Below are positions 8,187 through 17,259 of a DNA stretch of 64,000 nucleotides, piece after piece. The notes below the pieces were generated by a model. That model searched no databases, was not told the DNA's origin, and saw nothing but the letters and a program-made list of their open reading frames with translations. The stretch comes from Mycolicibacterium aichiense (GTDB taxonomy: Bacteria > Actinomycetota > Actinomycetes > Mycobacteriales > Mycobacteriaceae), in the NCBI RefSeq assembly GCF_010726245.1, contig NZ_AP022561.1, forward strand, positions 124,001 through 188,000, given 5' to 3'. The first letter of the stretch is position 1, and the number at the start of each line of letters is the position of its first letter. Both the position numbers and the translations under genes were made by a program.

Positions 8187-8929
8187 CCGATCTGACAACA
8201 GACGCCGACGCCGCCGACTCGTTCGCGGGCTACGCGGTACCCGCAGGCAACTACCGAGCCCGCAGGCAGCGTGGCCCCGGCTATTTCGTGACCATCGGGC
8301 TGTGGGTGATCGTCCTGGTCGCCGCGATGATGGCGCTGAGCATCCTGGCCACCCGAATAACGCCCACCGCGATCACCTACCACTGCCCACCCGACTGCGG
8401 CCGGCCGCCGACGGGCCTGCCGGTGGCCATCAATCCGCGCTTCTTCGCCCCCGACGGGTCGTTCTCGGTGTCCTATCCATCGCCCGGAACCGCCTACGAC
8501 GTGACCATCGAACCCAACGGGGTGCGCGCCGAGCTGACCGTCGGTGAGGGGGGCACGTTGCGGTTGTTCAGCGAGCCGGCGAAGGGCCGCAACGCTCGCC
8601 AGGTGGCCGACGATCTGCTCAATCAGCTCTTTCCGGACGCGGTGACGTCCTATGAGCTGCCCAACGCGATCCTCGGGTACGAGCCGGGCTACGGCGAGGT
8701 CGCCGACGACTGGCCGAAGGGCACTGCGACCGACTCCCTGCACCAGCGCGTCATCGTCATCGTCGCGGTCAAGAACGATCTCGCTCTGGTCGCCGGCGCG
8801 GTGGGGCCGTTCCATCAGTTCGGGCCCGACGACGGGCCGGGGCCCCCGTCACCGGCGAACCTCGATATCGCCAAGGACATGGGCAAGTACGTCAACAGCT
8901 TCATGTGGCGCGGAGACCCGCCGAGGTAG
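8183..8929 (+). CDS. single-pass membrane protein coupled to the S53 protease
   Basis: About 248 residues. A cytosolic N-terminus of about 35 residues is followed by one transmembrane helix (VTIGLWVIVLVAAMMALSIL) and a large extracytoplasmic domain containing a YHCPPDCG cysteine pair. I recognise no family. The ATGA overlap with the sedolisin gene argues that the two are made together, so a role in anchoring, activating or restraining the protease is possible but unproven. Confidence 0.7.
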   Translation: MTDLTTDADAADSFAGYAVPAGNYRARRQRGPGYFVTIGLWVIVLVAAMMALSILATRITPTAITYHCPPDCGRPPTGLPVAINPRFFAPDGSFSVSYPSPGTAYDVTIEPNGVRAELTVGEGGTLRLFSEPAKGRNARQVADDLLNQLFPDAVTSYELPNAILGYEPGYGEVADDWPKGTATDSLHQRVIVIVAVKNDLALVAGAVGPFHQFGPDDGPGPPSPANLDIAKDMGKYVNSFMWRGDPPR

Positions 8930-8947
8930 CTTCTCGTGCTTGGTGTT

Positions 8948-9838
8948 TCAGTCCTGCACGGCTTTGGCGACGGCGATGCAGGTCGTCAGCCATCCCGGCT
9001 GCTGCGCTGCGGAGTCCTGCACCGCCCACATGGCGGTGAGCACCGCGCGCACCACCACCCAGGCCCGCGCCCGATCCTCGTCGAACCCCGCCGCGTCGAC
9101 CAGTGTGTAGAACCGCCGGCGGACTCCGCCTCGGACATCGCCGGCCAACTCGTCGAAGCGGTTCCACAACATCGGGGCGATCTCGTAGTGCGGATCGCCG
9201 TTGACCGGTTTGGGGTCGATGACCAGCCACGGCTGACGCGGCCCGGCGAGCACGTTCGCGTAATGCAGATCGCAGTGCAGGACCCGTGCCGTTGTCTCGG
9301 CGTCGACCGTCAAGTCCGCGCACTGGCTCAGCGCCTGTTCCACCAGCCGGTGCGGGATCGGTGCGCCCCGCGGCAGCTCGGCCAGGTCGGCGGTCCACCG
9401 GTCGAGGTAGAACGTCAGGGGCCGCAGTTGGGGCAACGCCGGGACGTGTACGTGGCGATACAGGCCGGCGACGATCCGGCAGGCCTCGACGTCATCGACT
9501 CCCGTCAGGTCGTCGCCGAGCCGTTCGGCGAGAATCGCCCGGCGGTGCGGGTCGGCGCTGAGCAACCGGACGGCGCCCTCGCCGCCCCACCGGCGCAGCG
9601 CCAGGTGCTCGTGTTCGGATTCGTCGTCGGGGAAGCCGAGCTTCAGGATCGCGGCCGTGCCATCGGCGGTGCGGACCGGCAGCACCAGTGAGCAGTGTCC
9701 GTGGATGGGCAGGCCGTCGGGCCGAAGCCGCCACTGCGCGACGACGTCGCGGGTGAGCCGGGGCAGTGCGTCGACCCATGTCGCCCACTGCGGGCCGCGA
9801 TCGGCCATCGCCCGCACCCCGGCGGGCAGATCGCTCAC
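8948..9838 (-). CDS. aminoglycoside/hydroxyurea-type phosphotransferase (APH(6) family)
   Basis: About 296 residues, starting at GTG. The kinase-like catalytic motif is VLHCDLHYANVLAG near residue 200, and the metal-binding Asp follows in LVIDPKPV. The AAILKLG segment provides the nucleotide-binding Lys. The sequence fits the streptomycin 6-phosphotransferase/hydroxyurea phosphotransferase family; intrinsic mycobacterial copies need not confer resistance. The start overlaps the stop of a 47-codon ORF by four bases (GTGA), so the two are coupled. The long open frame extending upstream to 11821 is antisense to hrpA. Confidence 0.83.
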   Translation of the reverse strand: MSDLPAGVRAMADRGPQWATWVDALPRLTRDVVAQWRLRPDGLPIHGHCSLVLPVRTADGTAAILKLGFPDDESEHEHLALRRWGGEGAVRLLSADPHRRAILAERLGDDLTGVDDVEACRIVAGLYRHVHVPALPQLRPLTFYLDRWTADLAELPRGAPIPHRLVEQALSQCADLTVDAETTARVLHCDLHYANVLAGPRQPWLVIDPKPVNGDPHYEIAPMLWNRFDELAGDVRGGVRRRFYTLVDAAGFDEDRARAWVVVRAVLTAMWAVQDSAAQQPGWLTTCIAVAKAVQD

Positions 9839-9978
9839 GGCGAAGGGTGATCCGGGTGCTCGCCGGGTGGCTCGCTCGGCGGGGCAGGCTTGTTCAGCCA
9901 GTCCTTCAGCCGGAACAACTGGCTGGCCACGATTCCCAGGCCCACCAACAGCAGACCCAAGACGATCCAAATGGTCAT
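9835..9978 (-). CDS. 47-residue single-pass membrane peptide, coupled to the phosphotransferase
   Basis: This short ORF reads MTIWIVLGLLLVGLGIVASQ followed by a basic stretch (LFRLKDWLNK) and a Pro/Glu-rich tail. The first 20 residues form one clear transmembrane helix. The stop codon overlaps the phosphotransferase GTG by four bases, which is the main reason to believe in it. It is divergent from hrpA, 61 bp away. The function is unknown; it may be a small membrane adaptor. Confidence 0.55.
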   Translation of the reverse strand: MTIWIVLGLLLVGLGIVASQLFRLKDWLNKPAPPSEPPGEHPDHPSP

Positions 9979-10026
9979 CGCTGCCGAGCCTACGCACACC
10001 AGGACGCCCCCGGCGGTGCTCGGCGC

Positions 10027-10039
10027 TATTGTGGCGCCA
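10027..10039 (+). promoter_or_regulatory. possible -10 element of a leaderless hrpA transcript
   Basis: TATTGT at 10027-10032 fits the mycobacterial TANNNT -10 pattern and lies 7 bases before GTG 10040, the spacing expected when transcription begins at the start codon. No good -35 is visible. It also supports the choice of start. Confidence 0.4.
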
Positions 10040-13000
10040 GTGTCCGAGGTCTCCGTTGAGCAGGTGCGTCAGCTGCGCGCACGCCTCGACGGCGTGACAT
10101 TTCGTGATGCGGCCCGCTTGGGTCGGCGGCTGAAATCGCTGCGCGGCGAGGTGTCGGCGGAGACCCTGAGAAAGATCTCCGACCAGATCGGGGCCGCCGA
10201 GGCGTTGGTCGCCACCCGTCAGGCGGCGGTTCCGGTGATCACCTACCCGGATCTTCCGGTCAGCGACCGTCGCGACGAGATCGCCCGAGCCATCACCGAC
10301 CACCAGGTGGTCGTGGTCGCGGGTGAGACAGGGTCGGGCAAGACCACCCAGCTGCCCAAGATCTGCCTGGAGCTCGGCCGCGGGATCCGTGGAACCATCG
10401 GCCACACCCAGCCGCGCCGGCTGGCCGCGCGCACGGTGGCTCAGCGCATCGCCGACGAGGTCGGCACCCCGCTGGGGGAGACGATCGGCTACACCGTCCG
10501 TTTCACCGACCAGGCCAGCGACCGCACTCTGGTCAAACTGATGACCGACGGAATCCTGCTCGCCGAGATCCAGCGCGACCGGCGTCTGCTGCGCTACGAC
10601 ACGCTCATCCTCGATGAAGCGCACGAGCGCAGCCTCAACATCGACTTCCTGCTGGGCTACCTTCGCGAACTCTTGCCGCGCAGGCCTGATCTCAAGGTGA
10701 TCGTGACCTCGGCGACGATCGAGCCGGAACGATTTTCGGCACACTTCAATGGAGCTCCGATCGTCGAGGTGTCCGGCCGCACCTATCCGGTGGAGATCCG
10801 CTATCGACCCCTGGAAGTGCCGGTCCCGGTTGATGATTCGGATGATCCCGATGATCCCGACCACGAGATCGTGCGCACCGAGATTCGCGATCAGACCGAG
10901 GCGATCGTCGACGCCGTTCGCGAGCTGGAGGCGGAGCCGCCCGGCGACGTGTTGGTGTTCCTGTCCGGGGAGCGGGAAATCCGGGACACCAGTGATGCGT
11001 TGAGCCGCATTGTCGATTCGAACACCGAGGTGCTGCCCCTGTACGCGCGGCTGCCCACCGCCGAGCAGCAGCGGGTGTTTCAGCCGGCCCGGACCCGCAG
11101 GCGGATCGTGCTGGCCACCAACGTCGCCGAGACGTCGCTGACCGTGCCGGGTGTCCGGTATGTCGTCGACCCCGGCACCGCGCGGATCTCCCGCTACAGC
11201 AGGCGAACCAAGGTGCAGCGGTTGCCGATCGAACCGATCTCCCAGGCCTCTGCCGCGCAACGGGCGGGACGGTCCGGTCGCACTGCGCCAGGAGTGTGCA
11301 TCCGGCTGTACTCCGAAGAGGACTTCGAGGGCCGGCCGCGTTACACCGACCCGGAGATCCTGCGTACCAACCTCGCTGCGGTGATCTTGCAGATGGCGGC
11401 GCTGCAACTCGGTGACATCGAGAGCTTTCCGTTCCTGGATCCGCCCGAGCAACGCAGCATCCGCGACGGCGTGCAGCTGCTCCAGGAGCTCGGCGCGTTC
11501 GATTCCAGCGGCGCCATCACCGATGTGGGTCGCCGGCTTGCGCAGTTGCCGGTCGATCCGCGGCTGGCGCGGATGATCGTGCAGGCCGACACCGAAGGAT
11601 GCGTGCGCGAGGTCCTGGTGCTGGCCGCGGCGTTGTCGATTCCCGACCCGCGCGAGCGGCCGGCCGAGCGCGAAGAGGCGGCCAGGCAGAAACACGCCCG
11701 ATTCGCTGACGAACACTCGGACTTCGTGTCCTTCCTGAATCTTTGGAAGTATCTGCGCGACGAGCGGAAGGCCCGGTCCGGCAGTGCTTTCAGGCGGATG
11801 TGCCGCGAGGAGTTCCTGCACTACCTACGGATCCGGGAGTGGCAGGACCTGACCGGGCAATTGCGCACCATCGCCCGCGACATCGGCATCCGGGAATCCG
11901 ACGATCCCGAGCCGGCCGACCCGGCGCGTGTCCACGCTGCCCTTGTCGCCGGATTGCTCTCGCATATCGGTCTGCGGGAAGGGGATTCGCGGGAATACAC
12001 CGGTGCGCGCAACACCCGGTTCGTACTGGCCCCGGGATCGGTGTTGACCAAGCGCCCGCCGCGCTGGCTCGTGGTGGCCGACCTGGTGGAGACCAGCCGG
12101 TTGTACGGGCGTATCGCGGCCCGCGTCGAACCCGAGATGGTCGAGCGGGTGGCCGGACACCTGGTGCAGCGCAGCTACAGCGAACCGCACTGGGACGCCA
12201 AACGCGGTGCGGTGATGGCCTTCGAACGAGTCACGCTCTACGGGCTTCCGCTTGTTGCGCGCCGACGGGTGGGATACGCCACCGTCGATCCGGTCGTGTC
12301 CCGCGAGCTGTTCATCCAGCATGCGCTGGTCCAGGGGGAGTGGCAGAGCCGCCACCATTTCGTCGCCGACAATGCGCGGCTGCGGACCGAACTGGCCGAG
12401 CTGGAGGAGCGCGCCCGCCGCCGCGACATGCTCGTCGGTGATGACGACATCTACGCCTGGTTCGACAGCAGGATCCCGCCGCAGGTCGTCTCGGCACGCC
12501 ATTTCGACGGCTGGTGGAAGAAGCAACGGCACCGCACCCCCGATCTACTGACGTTCACGCGCGACGACCTGTTGCGGGTCGACGACGAGGACGCCGAACG
12601 TCCGGACAACTGGCAGGCCGGTGACTTGTCCCTACCCCTGACCTACCGGTTCGAGCCCGGCGCCGCCGACGACGGGGTGACTGTGCACATCCCGGTCGAA
12701 GTGCTGGCCCGACTCGGCGGTGACGAATTCGGTTGGCAGGTACCGGCACTGCGCGAGGAGCTGGTGACCGCGCTGATCAAGTCGCTCCCGAAAGAACTGC
12801 GGCGCAACTTTGTTCCCGCTCCCGACACTGCGCGGGCGGTGTTGGCCGATATCATCGGCGGGCAGGATCGGAGCGACCCGGGAATCGGCCAGGTGGGTGG
12901 CGAACCTCTGCTGGAGGCGCTGCAGCGTGAATTGCACCGGCGCACCGGAATTCTCGTGCCGATCACCGCGTTCGACCTGGAGAAGCTCCCGGCCCATCTC

Positions 13001-13993
13001 CGGGTGACCTTCGCCGTCGAGGGGCCGGACGGCACCGAGGTGGCTCGCGGCAAGGACCTCGACGCGCTCCAGCGTAAGCTCGCAGGTTCGGCTCGCAAGG
13101 CGGTGGCCGATGCGGTGGCCAGTGACCTGGAACGACACGGTCTGCGAGCGTGGCCGGATGACCTCGAGGAGTTGCCGCGCACTGTGGAACGCACAGTGGG
13201 AGGCCACCTTGTTCGTGGTTATCCAGCGCTGGTCGACGCCGGTAAAGGCGTCGATGTAAAGGTTTTCGCGACCGAGGCCGAACGTGACGCCGCGATGCGG
13301 GCGGGCACCAGGCGGCTGCTGCGGTTGGCGGTGCCGTCTCCGGTGAAGGCGGTGGAGAAAGGACTGGACCCGCGTACCCGACTGGTGTTGGGTGCCAACC
13401 CCGATGGGTCTCTGACCGCACTCCTGGATGACTGTGCCGACGCCGCCGCCGACGTCTTGGCCGCCAAACCGGTATGGACCAGAGCGGATTTCGCTGCGCT
13501 GCGCAACCAAGTGGCCGAGGCACTGCCGTCGACCACGAAGGAAGTCGTGACCAGGGTGCAGAAAGTGCTGGCCGCGCTGCAGGAGGTGCATCTGGCCCTT
13601 CCGGACAATCCGCCCGCCGCACAAGCTGATGCCGTCGCCGACATCCGCGCGCAGCTCGCCGGATTGGTCACCACGCCCTTCGTCAGCAGTACCGGGGCCG
13701 CGCGCCTAGCCGATCTGACCCGCTATCTGACGGCGATCGTTCGCCGCCTCGACCGGCTGGCCCAGGCGCCGCAGGCCGACCGCGAGCGCATGCAACGGGT
13801 GCACGCCGTCGAAGATGCCTATGCCGAACTGCTCCAGGCGCTCTCGCCCGCGCGCGCGGCTGCCTCCGACGTTCGCGACATCGGGTGGCAGATCGAGGAA
13901 TTGCGAGTCAGCCTGTGGGCCCAGCAGTTGGGCACTCCCCGGCCGGTCAGTGAGCAACGGATCTACCGCGCGATCGATGCGATCCTGGCATGA
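10040..13993 (+). CDS. hrpA: DEAH-box ATP-dependent RNA helicase HrpA
   Basis: About 1317 residues, the usual size for bacterial HrpA. Motif I (GETGSGKTTQ) lies near residue 94, motif II (DEAH in LILDEAHERS) near 191, the SAT motif in VIVTSATIE, and motif VI in QRAGRSGR. After the helicase core come the HA2/OB region and the long C-terminal HrpA-specific domain (DUF3418). It unwinds RNA in the cytosol; in other bacteria it acts in mRNA processing and rescue of stalled ribosomes. GTG 10040 was chosen because the conserved start (SVEQVRQLRARLD) follows and a -10-like element sits just upstream. Confidence 0.95.
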   Translation: MSEVSVEQVRQLRARLDGVTFRDAARLGRRLKSLRGEVSAETLRKISDQIGAAEALVATRQAAVPVITYPDLPVSDRRDEIARAITDHQVVVVAGETGSGKTTQLPKICLELGRGIRGTIGHTQPRRLAARTVAQRIADEVGTPLGETIGYTVRFTDQASDRTLVKLMTDGILLAEIQRDRRLLRYDTLILDEAHERSLNIDFLLGYLRELLPRRPDLKVIVTSATIEPERFSAHFNGAPIVEVSGRTYPVEIRYRPLEVPVPVDDSDDPDDPDHEIVRTEIRDQTEAIVDAVRELEAEPPGDVLVFLSGEREIRDTSDALSRIVDSNTEVLPLYARLPTAEQQRVFQPARTRRRIVLATNVAETSLTVPGVRYVVDPGTARISRYSRRTKVQRLPIEPISQASAAQRAGRSGRTAPGVCIRLYSEEDFEGRPRYTDPEILRTNLAAVILQMAALQLGDIESFPFLDPPEQRSIRDGVQLLQELGAFDSSGAITDVGRRLAQLPVDPRLARMIVQADTEGCVREVLVLAAALSIPDPRERPAEREEAARQKHARFADEHSDFVSFLNLWKYLRDERKARSGSAFRRMCREEFLHYLRIREWQDLTGQLRTIARDIGIRESDDPEPADPARVHAALVAGLLSHIGLREGDSREYTGARNTRFVLAPGSVLTKRPPRWLVVADLVETSRLYGRIAARVEPEMVERVAGHLVQRSYSEPHWDAKRGAVMAFERVTLYGLPLVARRRVGYATVDPVVSRELFIQHALVQGEWQSRHHFVADNARLRTELAELEERARRRDMLVGDDDIYAWFDSRIPPQVVSARHFDGWWKKQRHRTPDLLTFTRDDLLRVDDEDAERPDNWQAGDLSLPLTYRFEPGAADDGVTVHIPVEVLARLGGDEFGWQVPALREELVTALIKSLPKELRRNFVPAPDTARAVLADIIGGQDRSDPGIGQVGGEPLLEALQRELHRRTGILVPITAFDLEKLPAHLRVTFAVEGPDGTEVARGKDLDALQRKLAGSARKAVADAVASDLERHGLRAWPDDLEELPRTVERTVGGHLVRGYPALVDAGKGVDVKVFATEAERDAAMRAGTRRLLRLAVPSPVKAVEKGLDPRTRLVLGANPDGSLTALLDDCADAAADVLAAKPVWTRADFAALRNQVAEALPSTTKEVVTRVQKVLAALQEVHLALPDNPPAAQADAVADIRAQLAGLVTTPFVSSTGAARLADLTRYLTAIVRRLDRLAQAPQADRERMQRVHAVEDAYAELLQALSPARAAASDVRDIGWQIEELRVSLWAQQLGTPRPVSEQRIYRAIDAILA

Positions 13994-14001
13994 CAACGAA
14001 A

Positions 14002-14028
14002 GAGGGGCACCCGATCCGGGTGCCCCTC
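14002..14028. terminator. bidirectional hairpin terminator after hrpA
   Basis: A perfect 12-bp GC-rich stem (GAGGGGCACCCG with CGGGTGCCCCTC) around a 3-base loop, located between the convergent ends of hrpA and the small exported-peptide gene. It has no T-run, which is common for mycobacterial terminators. Confidence 0.7.
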
Positions 14029-14047
14029 CCATGGAGTTCGTTGCCGA

Positions 14048-14215
14048 TCAACGGCTTCCATGCACAGTTGTGTCTACATGGGGCGCGGTCGCGGTCGGGC
14101 CCATGTTGTTGACCCAGTCGTTGTGACCGAGGTCGGCTTGGGCGGGTCCGGCAAGGCCGAGAACGGCTGCGGTCATCGCGCCTGCGATCGCTGTGGTGAT
14201 TGCGTACTTCTTCAT
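14048..14215 (-). CDS. 55-residue exported peptide
   Basis: It reads MKKYAITTAIAGAMTAAVLG and ends its signal region at GPAQADLG, a classical signal peptide with an AQA cleavage site. The mature part is only about 28 residues, starting DLGHNDWVNNMG and containing three His. AGAGGGAAAGAC lies directly before the ATG. It is convergent with hrpA across a hairpin. The function is unknown; together with the two His-rich exported proteins nearby it makes a local group of very small secreted peptides. Confidence 0.65.
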   Translation of the reverse strand: MKKYAITTAIAGAMTAAVLGLAGPAQADLGHNDWVNNMGPTATAPHVDTTVHGSR

Positions 14216-14486
14216 GTCTTTCCCTCTTCCTCTGCGCCCGTCAGTGGGGGTTTCCGGTGCGCTGACTGTGTTAACGCCGTGTTAGGGCCCGGTAATTCCA
14301 CTGGCAGCAGATGATCGCCGGTTGGCAGAAATTGAGCGGCGTCCGCTGATCGGGGGACAACTTATTCCCCCCGGGAGTCCGCCGGCTGCCCGACAGACAT
14401 CGGCACCTGTGATGCGAGATCGTTTAGGCACTGGCGAAACGCAACGGCCGAAACCAACACCGACGATGACGACGAGGAAATATGCG

Positions 14487-14717
14487 ATGACCACCATGAC
14501 CTGGATGAAGCGATTCGCCGCCGGCAGCGCCCTGGCCGCGGGCTCGGCGCTGTTCGCCTTCGGCTCTGCCACCGACGCCCTCGCAGAGAGCGGTTCGGTC
14601 AATGGCGGCCCGCACATGAACCAGCCCGGCCACCACCAGACGTTCCCCGGCCAGCACAACCAGCCGGTGCCCGGCTCCGCCGAGCACCACCGTCACCAGT
14701 GGAACCACGCCGGGTAA
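14487..14717 (+). CDS. small His/Pro-rich exported protein, paralog A
   Basis: About 76 residues. The signal peptide is RFAAGSALAAGSALFAFGSA, with cleavage near DALAES. The mature part is rich in His, Pro, Gln and Asn and ends in EHHRHQWNHAG. It aligns along its length with the protein encoded at 16932-17174 (shared GGPxMxxP, FPxQxNQPxPG and HHxHQWN), so the two are local duplicates around the patatin and LLM genes. The His-rich tail suggests metal binding, which is an inference. The start is uncertain; ATG 14466 is also in frame. Confidence 0.65.
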   Translation: MTTMTWMKRFAAGSALAAGSALFAFGSATDALAESGSVNGGPHMNQPGHHQTFPGQHNQPVPGSAEHHRHQWNHAG

Positions 14718-14740
14718 CGGGCCGCTCCTAGCATGGGGCG

Positions 14741-15751
14741 ATGGCCCGCTCTGTGACGAAACCCGTCGACCTGGTCCTGGCCGGCGGCGGCGTGAAAGGT
14801 ATCGGCCTGGCCGGTGCGGTCGTCCGGCTGATGGAGGCCGGTTACCGGGCCCACCGCGTCGCAGGCTCCTCTGCCGGGTCGATCGTCGGGTCGATCGTCG
14901 CCGCGGCCGCCACCAACGACCAGCTGACCCCCGACGACGTCCGGGATCTCGCCCTGAGCATCGACTACCGCAAGTTCCTGGACCCCGGCCCGGTCGAGCG
15001 CGTGCCGCTGCTCGGTGCAGGATGGGCGATCCTGCAGGGCACCGGCATCTACCGGGGTGACTACGCCCACGATTTCATCGCCCACCAACTTCGCGACCTC
15101 GGCGTCAGCACCTTCGGTGATCTGCGGCTCGACGACGACGAGCTGCCCCCGGAACAGCGCTATCGACTGGTGGTGACCGCGGCCGACGTGACCACGGGCC
15201 AGTTGGTCCGACTGCCGTGGGACTACCAGCGGCTCTACGGCCTGGACCCCGACGACCAACCGGTCGCCGACGCGGTGCGCGCGTCGATGTCGATTCCGTT
15301 CGTCTTCCGGCCGGTCACTCTCACCAGCGCGACGGGCCGGGAATCGACCCTCGTCGACGGCGGGCTGCTGTCGAACTACCCGATCGACTCGCTGGACCGC
15401 TGCGACGGAAAGAAGCCCCGGTGGCCCACGCTCGGGGTGACGTTGCTGCCCGACCTGCCCGAGAACAACCACAAGGTGATCCCGGCGTTGGCTCCGCTGC
15501 GATTGTTCGGTGGTCCGAGCTTGCTCGAGGATGTGATCACCACGATCCTCGTCGGCCGCGACCAGGCCTACCTCAACCTGCCCTGGGTCAGTGCCAGGAC
15601 CATTCGGGTGGATGCGACCGGGGTCGGTGTGCTCGATTTCGAGATCAAGCAGCCGCAGATCGACGCCCTCTACACCGAGGGCTACGACGCGGCCACGACG
15701 TTCCTGTCGACCTGGGACGAGCGCGCTTACCTGGAACGGTTCCGCACTTAG
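14741..15751 (+). CDS. patatin-like phospholipase
   Basis: A lipid acyl hydrolase of about 336 residues with a Ser-Asp dyad. The oxyanion glycines are in LAGGGVKGIGLAGA near residue 15, the nucleophile is in GSSAGS near residue 44, and the catalytic Asp is in LVDGGLLSNYP around residue 205. No signal peptide is visible, so it is probably cytosolic or membrane-associated. A TAGCAT element lies 6 bases before the ATG, suggesting a leaderless transcript. It converges with the LLM oxidoreductase, with stop codons overlapping by four bases. Confidence 0.9.
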   Translation: MARSVTKPVDLVLAGGGVKGIGLAGAVVRLMEAGYRAHRVAGSSAGSIVGSIVAAAATNDQLTPDDVRDLALSIDYRKFLDPGPVERVPLLGAGWAILQGTGIYRGDYAHDFIAHQLRDLGVSTFGDLRLDDDELPPEQRYRLVVTAADVTTGQLVRLPWDYQRLYGLDPDDQPVADAVRASMSIPFVFRPVTLTSATGRESTLVDGGLLSNYPIDSLDRCDGKKPRWPTLGVTLLPDLPENNHKVIPALAPLRLFGGPSLLEDVITTILVGRDQAYLNLPWVSARTIRVDATGVGVLDFEIKQPQIDALYTEGYDAATTFLSTWDERAYLERFRT

Positions 15752-16776
15752 CCGGGGATTTGTCTGCACGCCTGGAGCAGACCGGCGAACAGGTCGTCGT
15801 CGGCTTCATCGGCAGGCACCGGCAGGTTGATACCGCCGCACAGGCCCGAATACCACTGGGCGAGGACGTCGGGAATCTCCTCGTAGGTGCCCTGCGGTAC
15901 CAGCCGCTTCATCACCTCATCGGTGAGAACGCTTGGCAGAGCCTCCCATTCGTTGCGTTGCGCCATTGCGGAGAGGGCCGCGCCGACATCGGCCAGGCCG
16001 AAGTCCTCCAGCTGCCTGCGGTAGGCCGGCGTGCTGTACAGGAAGGCGAGTTCCGAACGCCGTTGGTCGCGCAGCGCGTCGACGCCGTCGCGGGTGGCTG
16101 CGGCCATGACGTGTGGGTTCGCGACGACGGCAAGGTCTGCCAGCGTTCGATCGGCCCGCGACGCTCCCTCGGCAAGCGCAGGTAGGGTGCGCGAACGCAG
16201 TACCGCGGGGTGCGAGTTCGTCGGGTGGCACACGAATCCGTCCGCCAATTCCCCTGCCATCGCACACATTTTGGCGTTCACCGCGCCGGTCCAGATCTGC
16301 GGCGCGGCGTGTTCGAGCGGTCCCGGGTTGAAGTAGGGCTGCAGACGTTCGAATCGGTAGTGCGGCCCAACGTAATCCAGCTTGGCGCCGGTTTGGAACG
16401 AGGTGAAGATGGCTCGGAGCGAGCGGATGTAGTCGGCGAGTCGGGCGACCGGCTCGGACCACTGCGCCGAGAACCGGCCGACGATGTTGCCGCGCACCTG
16501 CGAGGCGATGCCCAGCTGAAATCGGCCACCGGAGAACTTCGACAGATCCCAGGCCGCGTAGGCGGTGATCATCGGGCTGCGCGGAAAGGCGAGCGCCATG
16601 CTGGTCCGCACTGTCACCCGCTCGGTGTGCTGCAGAGCCAGCGCGGCGACGGTGAATGGGTCGTGGATGGTCTCCGAGATGTGTACGACGTCGAACCCGA
16701 GCCGTTCCGCACGGGCCGCCCAGGGACCGATCTCCCCGGGACCCGTCGCCGCGGGGGCGGAGGTGACCAATTGCAC
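15748..16776 (-). CDS. LLM-class oxidoreductase, probably F420-dependent
   Basis: About 342 residues with the bacterial luciferase-like TIM-barrel pattern: N-terminal QLVTSAPA, then ERLGFDVVHISET, FSGGRFQLGIASQ in the middle, and APQIWTGAV further on. In mycobacteria this family mostly uses coenzyme F420. It starts at GTG 16776; on its strand a TACGCT -10-like element lies 6 bases upstream, consistent with leaderless transcription. The substrate is unknown. Confidence 0.85.
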   Translation of the reverse strand: MQLVTSAPAATGPGEIGPWAARAERLGFDVVHISETIHDPFTVAALALQHTERVTVRTSMALAFPRSPMITAYAAWDLSKFSGGRFQLGIASQVRGNIVGRFSAQWSEPVARLADYIRSLRAIFTSFQTGAKLDYVGPHYRFERLQPYFNPGPLEHAAPQIWTGAVNAKMCAMAGELADGFVCHPTNSHPAVLRSRTLPALAEGASRADRTLADLAVVANPHVMAAATRDGVDALRDQRRSELAFLYSTPAYRRQLEDFGLADVGAALSAMAQRNEWEALPSVLTDEVMKRLVPQGTYEEIPDVLAQWYSGLCGGINLPVPADEADDDLFAGLLQACRQIPG

Positions 16777-16931
16777 CGCGTCAGCGTACTGACGTGTTCG
16801 TCCCCTGATCGGCGGACACCGGTTTCACCCCTGCTGTGGACTGGTCAGCCGACAGACACCGGGGTTGTCTTGCGCGATTCTTGTCTTACCCGGCAAACCG
16901 GGTGAGGCACGAACAGAACGAGCACGACACC

Positions 16932-17174
16932 ATGACCGTCACGACAACCACCACCTCGACCACGCTCTGGTTCAAGCGAATCGCCGCAGGAGCGCTGCTG
17001 GCCACCAGCTCTGCGCTGGTCGCCCTGGGCGCTGCGCCCGAAAGCGTCGCGGACTCAGGCGGGCCCAACATGAGCCACCCGGCGCCGCACCCGGCGTTCC
17101 CGCACCAGACCAATCAGCCCCAGCCGGGGACCTCGATCCATCACCACCACCAGTGGAATCGCCATCGCGGCTGA
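16932..17174 (+). CDS. small His/Pro-rich exported protein, paralog B
   Basis: About 80 residues. A Thr-rich N-terminus leads into a signal segment (RIAAGALLATSSALVALGAA), then a short mature part ending HHHHQWNRHRG. It is clearly paralogous to the protein at 14487-14717. It is followed within 25 bases by a very strong hairpin terminator, so it is probably a single-gene unit. A metal-binding role is possible from the run of His but not demonstrated. Confidence 0.65.
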   Translation: MTVTTTTTSTTLWFKRIAAGALLATSSALVALGAAPESVADSGGPNMSHPAPHPAFPHQTNQPQPGTSIHHHHQWNRHRG

Positions 17175-17198
17175 CGAGCCGGGCGCACCACGGAAAAT

Positions 17199-17247
17199 AG
17201 TTCGGGTGCGAGAAGTCCTCAGCACTTCTCGCACCCGAACTTTTTTT
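17199..17247. terminator. strong intrinsic terminator, bidirectional
   Basis: A perfect 18-bp stem (AGTTCGGGTGCGAGAAGT and its complement at 17224-17241) with a 7-base loop, followed on the + strand by seven T in total. A-rich sequence on the other side would give a T-rich tail on the - strand, so it can end both the exported-protein gene and the converging fadE operon. Confidence 0.9.
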
Positions 17248-17259
17248 CGTGGCTACGCC

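Noticed and set aside
9839..11821. Long minus-strand extension of the phosphotransferase frame
   Set aside because: Antisense to hrpA, with the biased His/Gln/Arg composition typical of shadow frames; the kinase domain is complete without it.
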